This document shows, piece by piece, positions 48,550 through 57,856 of a stretch of DNA of 64,000 bases. Source of the DNA: Polyangiaceae bacterium (lineage in GTDB: Bacteria > Myxococcota_A > Polyangia > Polyangiales > Polyangiaceae); assembly GCA_015075635.1 (NCBI GenBank), contig JABTUA010000002.1:930001-994000 (forward strand). Reading direction: 5' to 3'. The position numbers and the translations under genes are program-made. The notes beneath the pieces are model-generated. The model saw nothing but the letters and a program-made list of their open reading frames with translations. It ran no database searches and was not told the DNA's origin. Position 1 is the stretch's first letter; each line of letters opens with the position of its first letter.

Positions 48550-49475
48550 CAGAAGCGCCCGGACGCAAACAGGCCCAACGCCGAAGCGCGCTGCTCGCCC
48601 GCTGACCAGTCCACCAGGAAGAGCCCCGCGTACCCGCTGCCTGCGGCCACGACCAGCGTCCCGGCCAGCAGGAAATCGGTGCGCCGCACCCGCGTGCGCA
48701 CGGCATCCACCTGACCCGTGGTGGGCTGGGACGGAAGCTCGTCGCTCGCGCTCAGCGTGTCCAGCCCCGACCAGATCGTGACCGCGGTGAGGGCGAGCGT
48801 CGCGGCGGCGCCCACGTAGAACACCGCCGGCGACAGGGGGCGTCCCGAGCGCGACTGCTCCGCGGCTCCCGGAGCGGGCTGCGCCGGCGGGACCTTCGCT
48901 GGGCTGGCCTGCTCCGCCGCTGGCTCGGTCGCGCCTCCGGCGGGCACCCTCAGCACCACGCGATAGGTCGCTCCGGGTTGCGTCGCGAGATCCTGCTCGC
49001 TCCTTCGGCCCGCGTGGTCGGCACGCGCCCGGTGCGTTCCGGGCAGGACCCAGTGCTCCCCCGGTCGGGCGCTCTCACCATCGACGCGGATCTCGCACGG
49101 CTCCGGCTCGCAGCTGAGCTCCAACCGCGCCAGGTGGGGCGCGGCCTGCGCCAGCGCCTCGCGGGCGGCGGACGCCAACTCCGCGCTCGTTCCTTGCCTG
49201 GACATGGCTCGCCGGCTGGCACGCGCGACGGTCAGGTGGTCGCTGGCTTTGCGCGCCGCGGCGATACTGTTCTTGATTGCGTCCTCGCTGGGCACGAGCT
49301 CGTCGGCGCGCAGAAACGCCCGCGCAGCAGCCGCATAGTCCGCTCGCTCGTACAGCTTCAAGCCCACTTCGAACTCGGCGGCCGCTCGCACCCTGTCGTC
49401 CTCGGCGTGCGCGGTCCCCGAGATCGCAGCGATCAGGAGACATTGAAGCCAGAGGAAGGCGCCGCGACGGAGCAT
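48549..49475 (-). CDS. Exported TPR/PEGA-type protein, partner of the kinase
   Basis: ATG at 49475 opens FLWLQCLLIAAISGTAHAED, a signal peptide. TPR-like helices (FEVGLKLYERADYAAAARAF, LRADELVPSEDAIKNSIAAA) occupy residues 30-90. A PEGA-like beta repeat follows (RLELSCEPEPCEIRVDGESA), and near the end there are two hydrophobic segments (YVGAAATLALTAVTIWSG, LLAGTLVVAAGSGYAG). The layout is that of 963-2003. TGA/ATG overlap with the kinase indicates translational coupling. Confidence 0.75.
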   Translation of the reverse strand: MLRRGAFLWLQCLLIAAISGTAHAEDDRVRAAAEFEVGLKLYERADYAAAARAFLRADELVPSEDAIKNSIAAARKASDHLTVARASRRAMSRQGTSAELASAAREALAQAAPHLARLELSCEPEPCEIRVDGESARPGEHWVLPGTHRARADHAGRRSEQDLATQPGATYRVVLRVPAGGATEPAAEQASPAKVPPAQPAPGAAEQSRSGRPLSPAVFYVGAAATLALTAVTIWSGLDTLSASDELPSQPTTGQVDAVRTRVRRTDFLLAGTLVVAAGSGYAGLFLVDWSAGEQRASALGLFASGRF

Positions 49476-49496
49476 CTGCGCTACCCTTCGACCGTG

Positions 49497-50042
49497 ATGC
49501 GACCGGTGTCGGCGACTTGGTGCGGCGCAGCACTCGTGTTTTTGGCCAGCTGCGCCTTGATCGTGGACCTGCCCGAAGGTCGCGACCCGGCGACGAGCGC
49601 CGGAGGCGGCGCCAGCGGAAGCGGCGGCACCGCTGGCACCGCCGGGAGCGCTGGGTCCGCGCCAGACGCCGCCGCGGGGAGCAGCGGATGCGTGGTCGCA
49701 TGCGACTGCGACGGCGACCTCGTGGAGAACGAAACGTGCGGGGGCAAGGACTGTGCAGACGATGACGCGGATGTAAAACCAGGTCAATCGACCTACATGC
49801 TGAAGCCCAGCAAGAACGCGAAGATCGGCTTCGACTTCGATTGCTCAGGCTCTGCGGATCGCGAGCACACACAAGCAGTGAAGTGTCTGGGCCTGGCGCT
49901 CACGAGCTGTGACACCGTGACTCAGGGGTTTCTCGAGGCGTTGCCCGAGTGCGGGCAGGTCGGCGAGTGGGGAACCTGCAAGAAGGGTACCCTCACCTGC
50001 GAGAAGGACGTACTGCAGTCCAAGACGATGGCGTGCAAGTGA
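49497..50042 (+). CDS. Cys-rich lipoprotein
   Basis: ATG at 49497 (a GTG directly before it is also possible). AALVFLASCALIVDLP gives lipobox LASC. After a Gly/Ser spacer (residues 33-58) comes a domain of about 120 residues with 10 Cys. It includes CDCDGDLVENETCGGKDCAD, a calcium-loop-like Asp-rich stretch, and ends CKKGTLTCEKDVLQSKTMAC. It is divergent from the kinase-TPR unit (21 bp between starts) and may share its regulatory region. No family is known. Confidence 0.65.
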   Translation: MRPVSATWCGAALVFLASCALIVDLPEGRDPATSAGGGASGSGGTAGTAGSAGSAPDAAAGSSGCVVACDCDGDLVENETCGGKDCADDDADVKPGQSTYMLKPSKNAKIGFDFDCSGSADREHTQAVKCLGLALTSCDTVTQGFLEALPECGQVGEWGTCKKGTLTCEKDVLQSKTMACK

Positions 50043-50049
50043 TACCGCC

Positions 50050-50961
50050 TCAACGCGGACACGGCACGCTGCAGCCACGCTCGCAGCTCCGGAGCGCCTG
50101 GTTGCAGCCGGCTTCGCACATTCGCTGGCTGCCCATCTCGTGACGACCGTAGCGGAAGCAATCCAGCTTGCAGGCCCGGTGCTCGCTCCGACAGTCCTCG
50201 CCGCACTCGAAGTCCGAGCAGCTCCCCCCGTGGACGGGCGGCCCCCGCGTGCCCGGCGTCGCCGGCGGCGGGGCGACGGGATTCGGGTTCTGGCGCACCA
50301 GCAGCTGGAGCCCGAGCTGGCCAGCGGCGCCCGACGACGGCGTCAGCCAGGTGACCACCAGGTAGGTCGGCTCCCAAGGGCAGAGCTCGCCGGAGAGCTC
50401 GGCGCCGTTCCCCCGGGCGCCTGTGCCCGGCGCGAAGCTCGGCTTCTTGCGCGCGGGATCGGGGGTACCCATCTCCTGGACGGCATACGAGAGATCGAGC
50501 TTCGCGCCCGGGGCGGGCTCGCTCAGCACCGCGAAGCAGTCCCCGGCGTTGACGAAGAAGCGCTCCTGCCGGAACGTGGCCAAGGGAAGGGTCTTGCTCT
50601 CGCGCACCGAGGCATAAGCCGCGAGCTTCGCCGCGAGCTCGGGATGCTGGTTCTTCGCGATCGAGAGCGGCGCCGTCGAACACGCCGTGCTCTCCGTGAC
50701 TCGTAGCTCCGAGCACTGAGCGCGAGGGCTCACGCAACGCCCGTCTCCGGCGCACCAGCTGCAAGGCGGCGAGTTCAGGCACGCGCCGCACGTCGTGACC
50801 GCGGCGCAGGTGGAGAGCCACGCATCGTGGGGTGACTCGGCGGAGCCGGACGGCGCGGCAGGAGCCGCCGATGCGGTCCCGGGCGGCGCTGACGGCGCTG
50901 GGCCACGCGCGGGCTGGCACGCCGCGGCCACCAGTCCGAGAAGCAACAGCGACCGGAGCAT
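50050..50961 (-). CDS. Cys-rich lipoprotein with plexin-type Cys repeat
   Basis: ATG at 50961 opens LLLLGLVAAACQPARG (lipobox AAAC). A Pro/Ala spacer precedes CAAVTTCGACLNSPPCSWCA, a pattern like the plexin/PSI Cys module. The central 150 residues are beta-rich (VNAGDCFAVLSEPAPGAKLD, WEPTYLVVTW). The C-terminus has many Cys (CSDFECGEDCRSEHRACK, CEAGCNQALRSCERGC) spaced as in a helical Cys-paired domain. The function is unknown. It is convergent with 49497-50042 (7 bp apart). Confidence 0.65.
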   Translation of the reverse strand: MLRSLLLLGLVAAACQPARGPAPSAPPGTASAAPAAPSGSAESPHDAWLSTCAAVTTCGACLNSPPCSWCAGDGRCVSPRAQCSELRVTESTACSTAPLSIAKNQHPELAAKLAAYASVRESKTLPLATFRQERFFVNAGDCFAVLSEPAPGAKLDLSYAVQEMGTPDPARKKPSFAPGTGARGNGAELSGELCPWEPTYLVVTWLTPSSGAAGQLGLQLLVRQNPNPVAPPPATPGTRGPPVHGGSCSDFECGEDCRSEHRACKLDCFRYGRHEMGSQRMCEAGCNQALRSCERGCSVPCPR

Positions 50962-51046
50962 CGGCCGCAGGGTACGCCACCCGCTGCCTGGCGATGTGTC
51001 TAAGTGTGCCACTGGTGCTGGCCCGTGCGTTGCACTGCCCGGAGTC

Positions 51047-51586
51047 ATGAGGATCGCAGCTCTCGCCCCAGCCATCGCTTCACTTCTGCTCGCAGCCTGC
51101 AGCGGCGAGAGCGCCGCCGGACCCGGTGGCGCGGACTCGGGCACCCCCGACACCGGCGCCGACGTCGGCGTGGATGCGGGACCCTGCGAGCCGATCGGCA
51201 AATGGACCTGGACCTTCCAGGCGGAGGCCGGGTCGCCCCGCGTCGATCACGTGGTCGTGGCAGAGGGGCCCGATGCAGGGGCCGGCGCGCTGACGGTCAC
51301 GTTCTTGGAGCGGCAGGTCGAGACCGACCAGTGTTTGCCCAGCGACGCGGGCAGCGACGCGGGCCCGGAGCTCGTCGTCGCCAGCGCGACGCTCGACCCG
51401 GCGACCTGCTCGCTGAACGTGGGCTACTCGCAGAGCTGGTGTTCGTCCGGCGAGCAGCAGTCGGAGTCCTGGGACATCGACCTCACGTTCTCGGGCAGCA
51501 CCGGTCAGGGCACGGCCACCGAGATCAGCGGCTGGACCATGCAGAAATTCACCACCACCTACGTCGTCACCGCGCAGAAGGAGTGA
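51047..51586 (+). CDS. Small lipoprotein
   Basis: ATG at 51047. APAIASLLLAACSGES gives lipobox LAAC. An Ala/Gly/Asp spacer of about 25 residues is followed by a beta-rich domain (IGKWTWTFQAEAGSPRVDHV, LTVTFLERQVETDQCLPSD, CSLNVGYSQSWCSSGEQQSE) resembling small lipocalin-like domains. No family is assigned. It is divergent from the 50050-50961 gene, with 85 bp between starts for promoters. Confidence 0.65.
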   Translation: MRIAALAPAIASLLLAACSGESAAGPGGADSGTPDTGADVGVDAGPCEPIGKWTWTFQAEAGSPRVDHVVVAEGPDAGAGALTVTFLERQVETDQCLPSDAGSDAGPELVVASATLDPATCSLNVGYSQSWCSSGEQQSESWDIDLTFSGSTGQGTATEISGWTMQKFTTTYVVTAQKE

Positions 51587-51595
51587 GCGAGGCGC

Positions 51596-52924
51596 TCACT
51601 TCGCCGAGCAGCCGCTCACGTAGGACCCGCAGCAGGCGGAGCAGCTCTTCGGGTTCAGGTGGTAGGTGTTCCAGACGCCGTAGCGACAGACCTGCGAGCC
51701 CCAGGTGCCCCACGACGGGAGGAACACGCAGCGCCAGCTCTCCGCCGGATCGGTGCAGCTCTCGCCGTTCTCGCCGTTCCCCTGGTGGCTCGCGACCGAG
51801 CACGAGCCGCCGCTGCCGCCACCGCTCGGGCAGCTGCCGCAGTCGCCGGGGCAGTCGCCGCAGGTCTCGCTGCCGTTGCAGGTCCCGTCCCCGCACTGCG
51901 CGGCGGGCGGCGGCGAACCCGAGCCGCCGCAGTTGCCGCAGGCGGAGCAGCTGCTGCCGTCGCCGCAGCAGTCTCCGAACTGCGCGCAGGAAGCGTCGCA
52001 CCAACACCCGCTCGGGGCCTGCTGCCCGCAGTGTCCGGCGCACTCGCTGCTCGCGCCGGGTTGAGGCTGCGACGGCGGTGCGGGGCAGGCGCCGCAGTCG
52101 CCGGGGCAGGTGTTGCAGTCCTCGCCCGAGCCCGAGTCGCAGCTGCCGTCGCCGCAGGCTGCTGCCGCCGGGGGCGGCGGCTCGGGCGGCGTCCCTACGC
52201 CGCAGTTGCCGGGGGCGTTCGTGATGGCGATGTCCGAGCCGTAGTAGAAGCGCAGGATGCCCAGGTAGTCGCGCCCCTGCTGCTCCAGGCAGCGGCCGCC
52301 CCACTGGCTCATGCAGCCGCGGTTCTGCCCGAAGCCGGGCGGCCCGACCCAGCCGAGCTTGGTCTGCTTCACGCCGGTGCCGCTCTTGCCGTCGTTGAAG
52401 GTCACGTAGTGCGTGGTGGAGCCGCCCACGTCCACGCACGTGGGACCGACGACCTGCGAGTCTCCGGCGACGTAGAAGCCGTAGGTCAGCATGTTGCCGT
52501 AGCTCAGGTACTGCTGCGCCGTCTCCTTCACGGCCTGGTAGTGCAGCGCGCTCGGCTTGGCGTTGCACGAGTAGACCTGACAGCCCTGCCCGTCGCAAAT
52601 CGAGCCTTGGGAGGCCATGTTGTAGTAGGCGACGGAGCGTGCGGCGATGGCCTGGGCCTTGAGAGCCTGGAGATCCGCGCCGCCGTTCTCGCAGGCGATC
52701 ACGTGCGGCAGGTAATCCGTCTCGGTGTCCCGGTTGCCCACGCCCGACACCTTGATGGTGCAGTAGGCGTCGTTCAGGAGTGACACCCGTTGATCGACCG
52801 CCTGGAGGGTGCCCGGATCGTCCTCGTGCGGGTCGCCGGTCGCCGGGGCGCAGGCGGCGAGGGCCGCGAGCGAGAAGCCGAGCACAGAGCCAAGAGCGAT
52901 CCCCCGGGAGGTCGGCTGCGCCAT
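51596..52924 (-). CDS. SpoIID/LytB-domain lipoprotein with somatomedin-B-like module
   Basis: ATG at 52924 opens IALGSVLGFSLAALAACAPA (lipobox LAAC). The SpoIID/LytB domain spans residues about 45-220: TETDYLPHVIACENGGADLQ, LKAQAIAARSVAYYNMASQG and GMSQWG-like CMSQWGGRCL. SpoIID-type proteins cleave or bind denuded peptidoglycan glycan strands. The C-terminal half has CGDGSCDSG repeats and ECAGHCGQQAPSG, CWCDASCAQFGDCCGD, which is the Cys pattern of somatomedin-B domains, plus CNGSETCGDCPGDCGSC. Joining a peptidoglycan domain to an eukaryote-like binding module suggests a surface role, possibly in predation or spore coat, which is inference. Confidence 0.8.
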   Translation of the reverse strand: MAQPTSRGIALGSVLGFSLAALAACAPATGDPHEDDPGTLQAVDQRVSLLNDAYCTIKVSGVGNRDTETDYLPHVIACENGGADLQALKAQAIAARSVAYYNMASQGSICDGQGCQVYSCNAKPSALHYQAVKETAQQYLSYGNMLTYGFYVAGDSQVVGPTCVDVGGSTTHYVTFNDGKSGTGVKQTKLGWVGPPGFGQNRGCMSQWGGRCLEQQGRDYLGILRFYYGSDIAITNAPGNCGVGTPPEPPPPAAAACGDGSCDSGSGEDCNTCPGDCGACPAPPSQPQPGASSECAGHCGQQAPSGCWCDASCAQFGDCCGDGSSCSACGNCGGSGSPPPAAQCGDGTCNGSETCGDCPGDCGSCPSGGGSGGSCSVASHQGNGENGESCTDPAESWRCVFLPSWGTWGSQVCRYGVWNTYHLNPKSCSACCGSYVSGCSAK

Positions 52925-53107
52925 GAGGAGCACACTGGAGCACACGGCGTGCCTGGGCCGGGCAGGCCAAATTCGCCGCATTTTCTCGGTACCCGCTGGC
53001 TTCGTCCGGACCCGGTCCGGACGCGCGCCGGACGCCGCGCCCGGTTCAGCCCGGTGGGCGCTTCAGGCGCCCGCGGGGCAAGCGGGTGGGCGATGCGTCT
53101 TCGGCGC

Positions 53108-53992
53108 TCAGGGCACGTCTCTCGGGGCCGGCGGCATACGCTCGTCCAGGGCTGCGACGAAGGACCGCCATCGTTCCGCGACACGACCCAGCGAGCGCTC
53201 GCCGGTCACGAACAAGAGCGCCCCCTCCCCCGTTGGATCACTGGATGCCGTCGCGGCGAAGCGAGCGTGGAACGCGAGCAGACGTTCTGACTCCTGAAGC
53301 CAGTAGAGCAAGTACCGCGCCGCCGCGTAGTGCTCGGCGCGACGCTCCCCGTCGAAGTCGGAGCGCGCGCTGCGGAGCAAGGCTCCGAGCGCGGGGGCGC
53401 GGCCCGTGCGCCACCCGTCCTTCAGCGGGCCGAGGCGCGTGTTGACGGTGCCTCTGATGCGACCGTTCGCTTCCACCGGGCGCTCGAACAGCGAGGCGAG
53501 GCCCTCGTTGTACCAGCTGGGCGCGGCGGGGAAGTTCGCGTCCATGAACGCGTGAACCAGCTCGTGGACCAACGTCCCGTTGCCCAGGCTCGCGTTCACC
53601 ACCAGCGCCTCTTGGCACGGCGAGTAGTAGCCGTATGGGCTGGGCGGAGCGCCACCCCACAGCGCCGAGACGTTTCGCTCGTAGCTCATCGAGCCATCGA
53701 ACATCCAGATCGCCAGGATGGGATCCGGGTCGTGCGGGAAGAAGTCCGCCTTCAGGCGTCGCACCGCCCAGGCCACGACCTTCGCGTCTTGCTCGAAGAG
53801 CGGTGGTGGCGCGTCGCCGACCAGGATGAACGGCGGGACGATCTTGGTCGAGAAGCCCGGTTGACCGAGCTCCACGACCTCGAGGCGGCGCGACTCCAGC
53901 TCGGCCCAGGTGTGCGGCCGCGCGGCAGGGCCGGGCCGGCAGCAGGCCACGGCGACCAGCGCGCACACCAGGTCTCGGAGAAGGCGGCCCAA
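53108..53992 (-). CDS. Gluzincin-type metallopeptidase-like lipoprotein
   Basis: TTG at 53992 precedes RLLRDLVCALVAVACCRPG, a lipoprotein-like signal; ATG 54058 is a longer alternative. The catalytic region reads NGTLVHELVHAFMDANFPAA followed by WYNEGLASLFE, the HExxH plus downstream NE(G) of gluzincins of the DUF1570/peptidase-MA type (zinc by two His and Glu). The C-terminal 100 residues are helical (AEHYAAARYLLYWLQES). It is probably a cell-surface zinc peptidase, but some family members are non-catalytic. It is divergent from the following lipoprotein gene. Confidence 0.75.
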   Translation of the reverse strand: MGRLLRDLVCALVAVACCRPGPAARPHTWAELESRRLEVVELGQPGFSTKIVPPFILVGDAPPPLFEQDAKVVAWAVRRLKADFFPHDPDPILAIWMFDGSMSYERNVSALWGGAPPSPYGYYSPCQEALVVNASLGNGTLVHELVHAFMDANFPAAPSWYNEGLASLFERPVEANGRIRGTVNTRLGPLKDGWRTGRAPALGALLRSARSDFDGERRAEHYAAARYLLYWLQESERLLAFHARFAATASSDPTGEGALLFVTGERSLGRVAERWRSFVAALDERMPPAPRDVP

Positions 53993-54198
53993 TTCGCTTG
54001 GAACACGGACGCACGCTCCCGGCTTGGCGTGCGTCGCGCCGTTGCTACCAGCTGGCATCCTCGAGGTGGAAAAGCGTCGAGGCGGACGCGGCACGGTGTT
54101 TTGACCGGGTACGGCGCGGGTCATGGTGCCCGTGGCGGCCCGTGCCCATGAGCGCCGCTTGCGGCGCAACCCGGACGGAGTCAGAACGAGCCATCATC

Positions 54199-54777
54199 AT
54201 GGATGCTCGATCCGGCCGCGCTGCTTCAGTTCTCTCGATCGTACTGGTCGGCGGGCTCGCAGCCTGCTCCAGCACCAGCGAGAACCCCGCGAGTGGTGGC
54301 ACGTCCGGTTCGTCCGGCGCGACCGCCACTGGGGGAAGCTCGAGTGGCGGCGTGGCGGGCGCGACCTCCTCGGGGGGCAGCGCGGGCGCGGCTGGGAGTG
54401 GTGGAACGGGCTCCACGGGCGGAGTCGGAGGAACGACCTTCACCGGAGGAACGGGTGGGGCTGGCGGTAGCGCCGGTTCGAGCTGCACCGAGCCGCCGAG
54501 CGCGCCGAGCGGCAACTGCGCCGGGGCGCCGGCGACTGGCACGAGCTGCAAGGACGTCGGCACTTGCTGCGCGAAGGCGACGTTGTTCCAGTGCAAGTGC
54601 GACGGCGAGTGGCACGAAACCACGTTCGACTCGCAATGCTGTCCGAGCAACCCTGCGAGCGTCGGCCCTGGAAAGGCGTGTTCGACGGCGGCTGGGATCA
54701 TTTGCTGCAGTACTTCCTTCCAGGCGCACAAGTGCTCGGGAGGGGTGTGGGCTGCCACGGGAGCGGCTTGCCAGTGA
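54199..54777 (+). CDS. Gly/Ser-linker lipoprotein with Cys-rich end
   Basis: ATG at 54199. LSIVLVGGLAACSSTS gives lipobox LAAC. Residues about 25-95 are a Gly/Ser/Thr/Ala linker, similar to the one at 45672-46478. The C-terminal 95 residues have about 11 Cys (CKDVGTCCAKATLFQCKCDG, CCPSNPASVG, CCSTSFQAHKC) in a compact disulfide-like pattern. The family is unknown, but the design (anchor, flexible spacer, Cys domain) is repeated by several genes in this window. Confidence 0.65.
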   Translation: MDARSGRAASVLSIVLVGGLAACSSTSENPASGGTSGSSGATATGGSSSGGVAGATSSGGSAGAAGSGGTGSTGGVGGTTFTGGTGGAGGSAGSSCTEPPSAPSGNCAGAPATGTSCKDVGTCCAKATLFQCKCDGEWHETTFDSQCCPSNPASVGPGKACSTAAGIICCSTSFQAHKCSGGVWAATGAACQ

Positions 54778-54871
54778 GCCAGGTGTCGGCGCCGCGTTGC
54801 TCGCGAAGGAACCCTGCGGTGCGCTCCGCTTCGACGTGAGCGCGGCGAGCACCTGCGAGGGGAGGCAGGAG

Positions 54872-56860
54872 CTAGGACGTGTAGCTGGTGTTCTCCAGCA
54901 GGATCACGTTCGTCTTGCTGCGCGTCTCGCCGGCGCTGGTGACGTAGACGGCGGGCTTGTCCACGATCGGGCAGACCTTCTCGCAGGCGCCGCAGCCGAT
55001 GCAGAGCGACGGGTCGACGTGCGGGCGTTGCACCTTGATGGTGGTCATCTTGGCGTGCTCGCCGCCGGCCTCGTAGTGCGCCTCGCGCTTGGGCACCTCG
55101 ACGTCCTCGGCCCAGATGGCCTTGGGTGAGGTGGGGCAGAACTCCTCGCACACGATGCAGGGCGTGGCCATGGCCCAGGGCAAGCAGCGCCCCTGGTCGT
55201 ACATCGCGGTGCCGATGCTGATGGGCTTCTGGCCGATGCCCATCTTCTGCTTCTCGTCGATCTTCTGGATGGCGCCGGTGGGGCAGACCTGGCCGCAGAG
55301 CACGCAGCTGAACTCGCAGTAGCCGATGCGCGGCACCAGGATGGGGGTCCACAGGCCCTCGAGGCCGGCCTCGAAGAAGGCGGGGTGCAGCGCGTTGTTC
55401 GGGCACACCTTCATGCACTCGGCGCAGCGAATGCAGCGCTCCAGGAACTCGCGCTCGTCCACCGAGCCCGGCGGACGGATGACCTTCTCGCTGTAGGCGC
55501 GGTCGGGCCAGTTCGCGATGCGCATGGCCGGGATGGCGGCGGCGCCGGCGGCGGTGGAGGCGAGCAGCGTGCGGCGCTGGAGATCGGGCTTCACGATCTC
55601 GCTCTTGCGGTTCGGCAGGAACTTGAACTTGATGACGTCCTCGGGACAGGCAGCCTCGCAGTTGAAGCACACGAAGCACTCGTCCTGCCGGTGCTTCACC
55701 CCGCCCTGAGGGCTGTCGGCGCCCTGGCACTGGACGAGGCAGAGGTTGCAGTCCGTGCACTTCGCGTGGTCCTTCTCCATGCCGAAGATGGCGAAGCGCG
55801 AGAGCACGCCCAGGAACGAGCCGAGCGGGCACAGAGCTCGGCACCAGAACCGCGGGATGATGCGGTTCATGAACAAGATGGCGATCAGCGCGAAGACGAT
55901 GAACCAGGTCTGGTGGAAGTAGCCCTGGTTCGCCGTCCACACCGTCTGCGAGAAGAAGTCCTGAGCGCCGTCGCTGGCGTTCTGCACCGCGCGCACGTTC
56001 GAGTCGGCGGCGACGGTGGCGCCGCGGATGCCCAGGTACTGCAAGGCGGGCACGACGCCCAGGCCGATGGCGCGCACCGCGACGCAGATGGGATCGAACA
56101 GGCCGCCGATGGCGCTGCCGGCGGCGGCGGCGCCCAGGAAGCCCCACATCATGTAGAACTTGCCGCGTTGCCAGCCCTTGGTCTTGTTGCTCTCGACGCG
56201 CTTGTTCCCCTTCAGGTAGCGGCTCGGGAAGATCCAGCCGAAGAAGTGGTGCAGCGTCCCGAACGGGCAGATCCAGCCGCAGAACACGCGGCCGAAGAGC
56301 AGCGTGAGCGCCAAGATCACCAGCGACCAGGCGAGCCCGCGGTACACGGTGTGCGTGGAGAGGAAGGTCATCGCCGCCACGAACGGGTCGGCGAGCAGGA
56401 ACGCCTCCACGGGGAGCGGCATGCGAATGGCCTTGCCGGCCTCCGCGCTGAAGCTGCCGCGGAACGCCGTGGCGAACAGGAACCAGAGGAAGATGCCGAG
56501 GAAGAGCGCCTGACTCACCACCCGCGCCTTGACCAGGAAGCGGATCACCTTGCGGGCGGGGATGCCGGAGCCGGGGAGCTTCTTCGGACCGAAGCGCTTC
56601 TTCCACCACTTGCCGAAGGCCGACGGCGGGGGGACCTGCTTCGGCACGGCCGGCGAGGCCGCGGCGCTCGGCGGCGCCGGCGCGGGAGCGGAGCTCTTGG
56701 AGGCGTTGCTCGCGCAGCCGCAGCTCCCCGAGCCGCAGCCCGCGCTCTTCGGCTGCTGCGGCGGCGGCGGCCGATCGAGCGGCGCGACCGGCCCCGGCGC
56801 GCCCAGCCACGGGATCGGGCTCGGTAGCTCCGCGGCTCGCTCGTGGGTGTGCTGGGTCAC
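54872..56860 (-). CDS. Membrane polyferredoxin (NapH/MauN-like with extra 4Fe-4S clusters)
   Basis: A GTG at 56860 touches the previous stop. A Cys-rich N-terminus (CGSGSCGCAS) is followed by five or so membrane helices carrying the NapH-type motifs VFCGWICPFGTLHHF and FWCRALCPLGSFLGV. The C-terminal 290 residues hold ferredoxin motifs CTDCNLCLVQC, CFVCFNCEAACP, CIRCAECMKVCP, CVLCGQVCP, CIVCEEFCP and CIGCGACEKVCP, enough for about four to six clusters. A Tat-like stretch (RRTLLASTAAGAAAIPAM) occurs inside. It moves electrons across or along the membrane. It is operonic with the DUF362 gene. Confidence 0.88.
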   Translation of the reverse strand: MTQHTHERAAELPSPIPWLGAPGPVAPLDRPPPPQQPKSAGCGSGSCGCASNASKSSAPAPAPPSAAASPAVPKQVPPPSAFGKWWKKRFGPKKLPGSGIPARKVIRFLVKARVVSQALFLGIFLWFLFATAFRGSFSAEAGKAIRMPLPVEAFLLADPFVAAMTFLSTHTVYRGLAWSLVILALTLLFGRVFCGWICPFGTLHHFFGWIFPSRYLKGNKRVESNKTKGWQRGKFYMMWGFLGAAAAGSAIGGLFDPICVAVRAIGLGVVPALQYLGIRGATVAADSNVRAVQNASDGAQDFFSQTVWTANQGYFHQTWFIVFALIAILFMNRIIPRFWCRALCPLGSFLGVLSRFAIFGMEKDHAKCTDCNLCLVQCQGADSPQGGVKHRQDECFVCFNCEAACPEDVIKFKFLPNRKSEIVKPDLQRRTLLASTAAGAAAIPAMRIANWPDRAYSEKVIRPPGSVDEREFLERCIRCAECMKVCPNNALHPAFFEAGLEGLWTPILVPRIGYCEFSCVLCGQVCPTGAIQKIDEKQKMGIGQKPISIGTAMYDQGRCLPWAMATPCIVCEEFCPTSPKAIWAEDVEVPKREAHYEAGGEHAKMTTIKVQRPHVDPSLCIGCGACEKVCPIVDKPAVYVTSAGETRSKTNVILLENTSYTS

Positions 56861-57829
56861 TCAGACCTCCACGCGGGCAACCTGCTCCCAGCTCGCCGTG
56901 CCGAGCCCACGAGCCTCGCCCATGGCCAGGTACTTCACGTTCGCCGCCTTCTCACCGATGAGCGTGGCGCCGTAGGCGTCCACGGCCACCTGATCGAGGC
57001 TGGCGATGACTTGGTGCATGTCCTTGGCGTCGTCGATGTTGCCGCCCTGAGGTCCGTTGCGCAGCAGGACTCGCGTCGCGTCCAACACGGTGAGGGTCGG
57101 ACGCATGAAGGTGGCGAGGTCGGCGATGGACACGTCGATGTTCTGGTGCAGCCGGTTGCGCCGGCCGCCGAGCAGCCCATACCAGTTCTTCATCGCGCCG
57201 GTGTACTTCGAGAGGTTGTGGTGCTTGGCGACGGGGACGTTGATGACCTTGTCCGCGTTGACGAGCGGCGTGTACACCGGCCAGAGGTCCAGCACGTCGC
57301 CCTTCATGCGCAGCTCGCGGAAGCGGTGCGCCGCGGGCAAGATGACGGTGGCTCCCAGCGCGTGCGTGGCGCGCCAGATGCCGGAGCGCTGGAAGCAGCG
57401 GGTCGCCTCGTTGCACGAGGCATCGGTGACGACCACGCGCGCCGCGCCGGCGTCGAACGCCAGCCGGACCAGCTCCGCGACGACGACCGGATTGGTGTTG
57501 GCCGCGTGCACCGGCATGCGGTCCCAGCCGATGTTCGGCTTGATCGCCACGATGTCGCCGCGGGACACGAAGCGCTTCATCCCGCCCAGACCCTCCACCG
57601 CCTTGCGGGTGAGCTCGGCGGCGTCCGTGGAGCTCTTCGCGATGGCCATCACCGGCAGGGCGCCGTCGGGCTTGGCGCCGAAGTCCCGGACCTGGCGCTC
57701 GCTGTCGAGCCGGGCCACGTCGAACCCGCCGCGGTCGTAGGTCAGCTTGGCGAGCAAAGCCGCGCCCCCGAGCGCGGCCCCCGCCGCGCCGAGGCGCCCG
57801 AGGGCCTCACGGCGCGAAATACTCGACAT
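56861..57829 (-). CDS. Tat-exported DUF362 protein
   Basis: ATG at 57829. SISRREALGRLGAAGAALGG is a twin-arginine signal. The DUF362 domain (residues about 50-310) contains VAIKPNIGWDR, NTNPVVVAELVRLAFDAGA and VINVPVAKHHNLSKYTGAMK. Members are thought to bind Fe-S or sit beside ferredoxin-type redox proteins, and their exact reaction is unknown. It is first in a two-gene operon with the polyferredoxin. A perfect 9-bp inverted repeat lies 28-68 bases upstream (57857-57897). The pair suggests a periplasmic redox module. Confidence 0.85.
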   Translation of the reverse strand: MSSISRREALGRLGAAGAALGGAALLAKLTYDRGGFDVARLDSERQVRDFGAKPDGALPVMAIAKSSTDAAELTRKAVEGLGGMKRFVSRGDIVAIKPNIGWDRMPVHAANTNPVVVAELVRLAFDAGAARVVVTDASCNEATRCFQRSGIWRATHALGATVILPAAHRFRELRMKGDVLDLWPVYTPLVNADKVINVPVAKHHNLSKYTGAMKNWYGLLGGRRNRLHQNIDVSIADLATFMRPTLTVLDATRVLLRNGPQGGNIDDAKDMHQVIASLDQVAVDAYGATLIGEKAANVKYLAMGEARGLGTASWEQVARVEV

Positions 57830-57856
57830 GACCCGGTTGGGTATGGGGCAGATCTC

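Noticed and set aside
54045..56810. Minus-strand frame of 921 codons overlapping the polyferredoxin
   Set aside because: It is shifted relative to the frame with Cys motifs and NapH signatures, and is Arg/Ala-rich nonsense.
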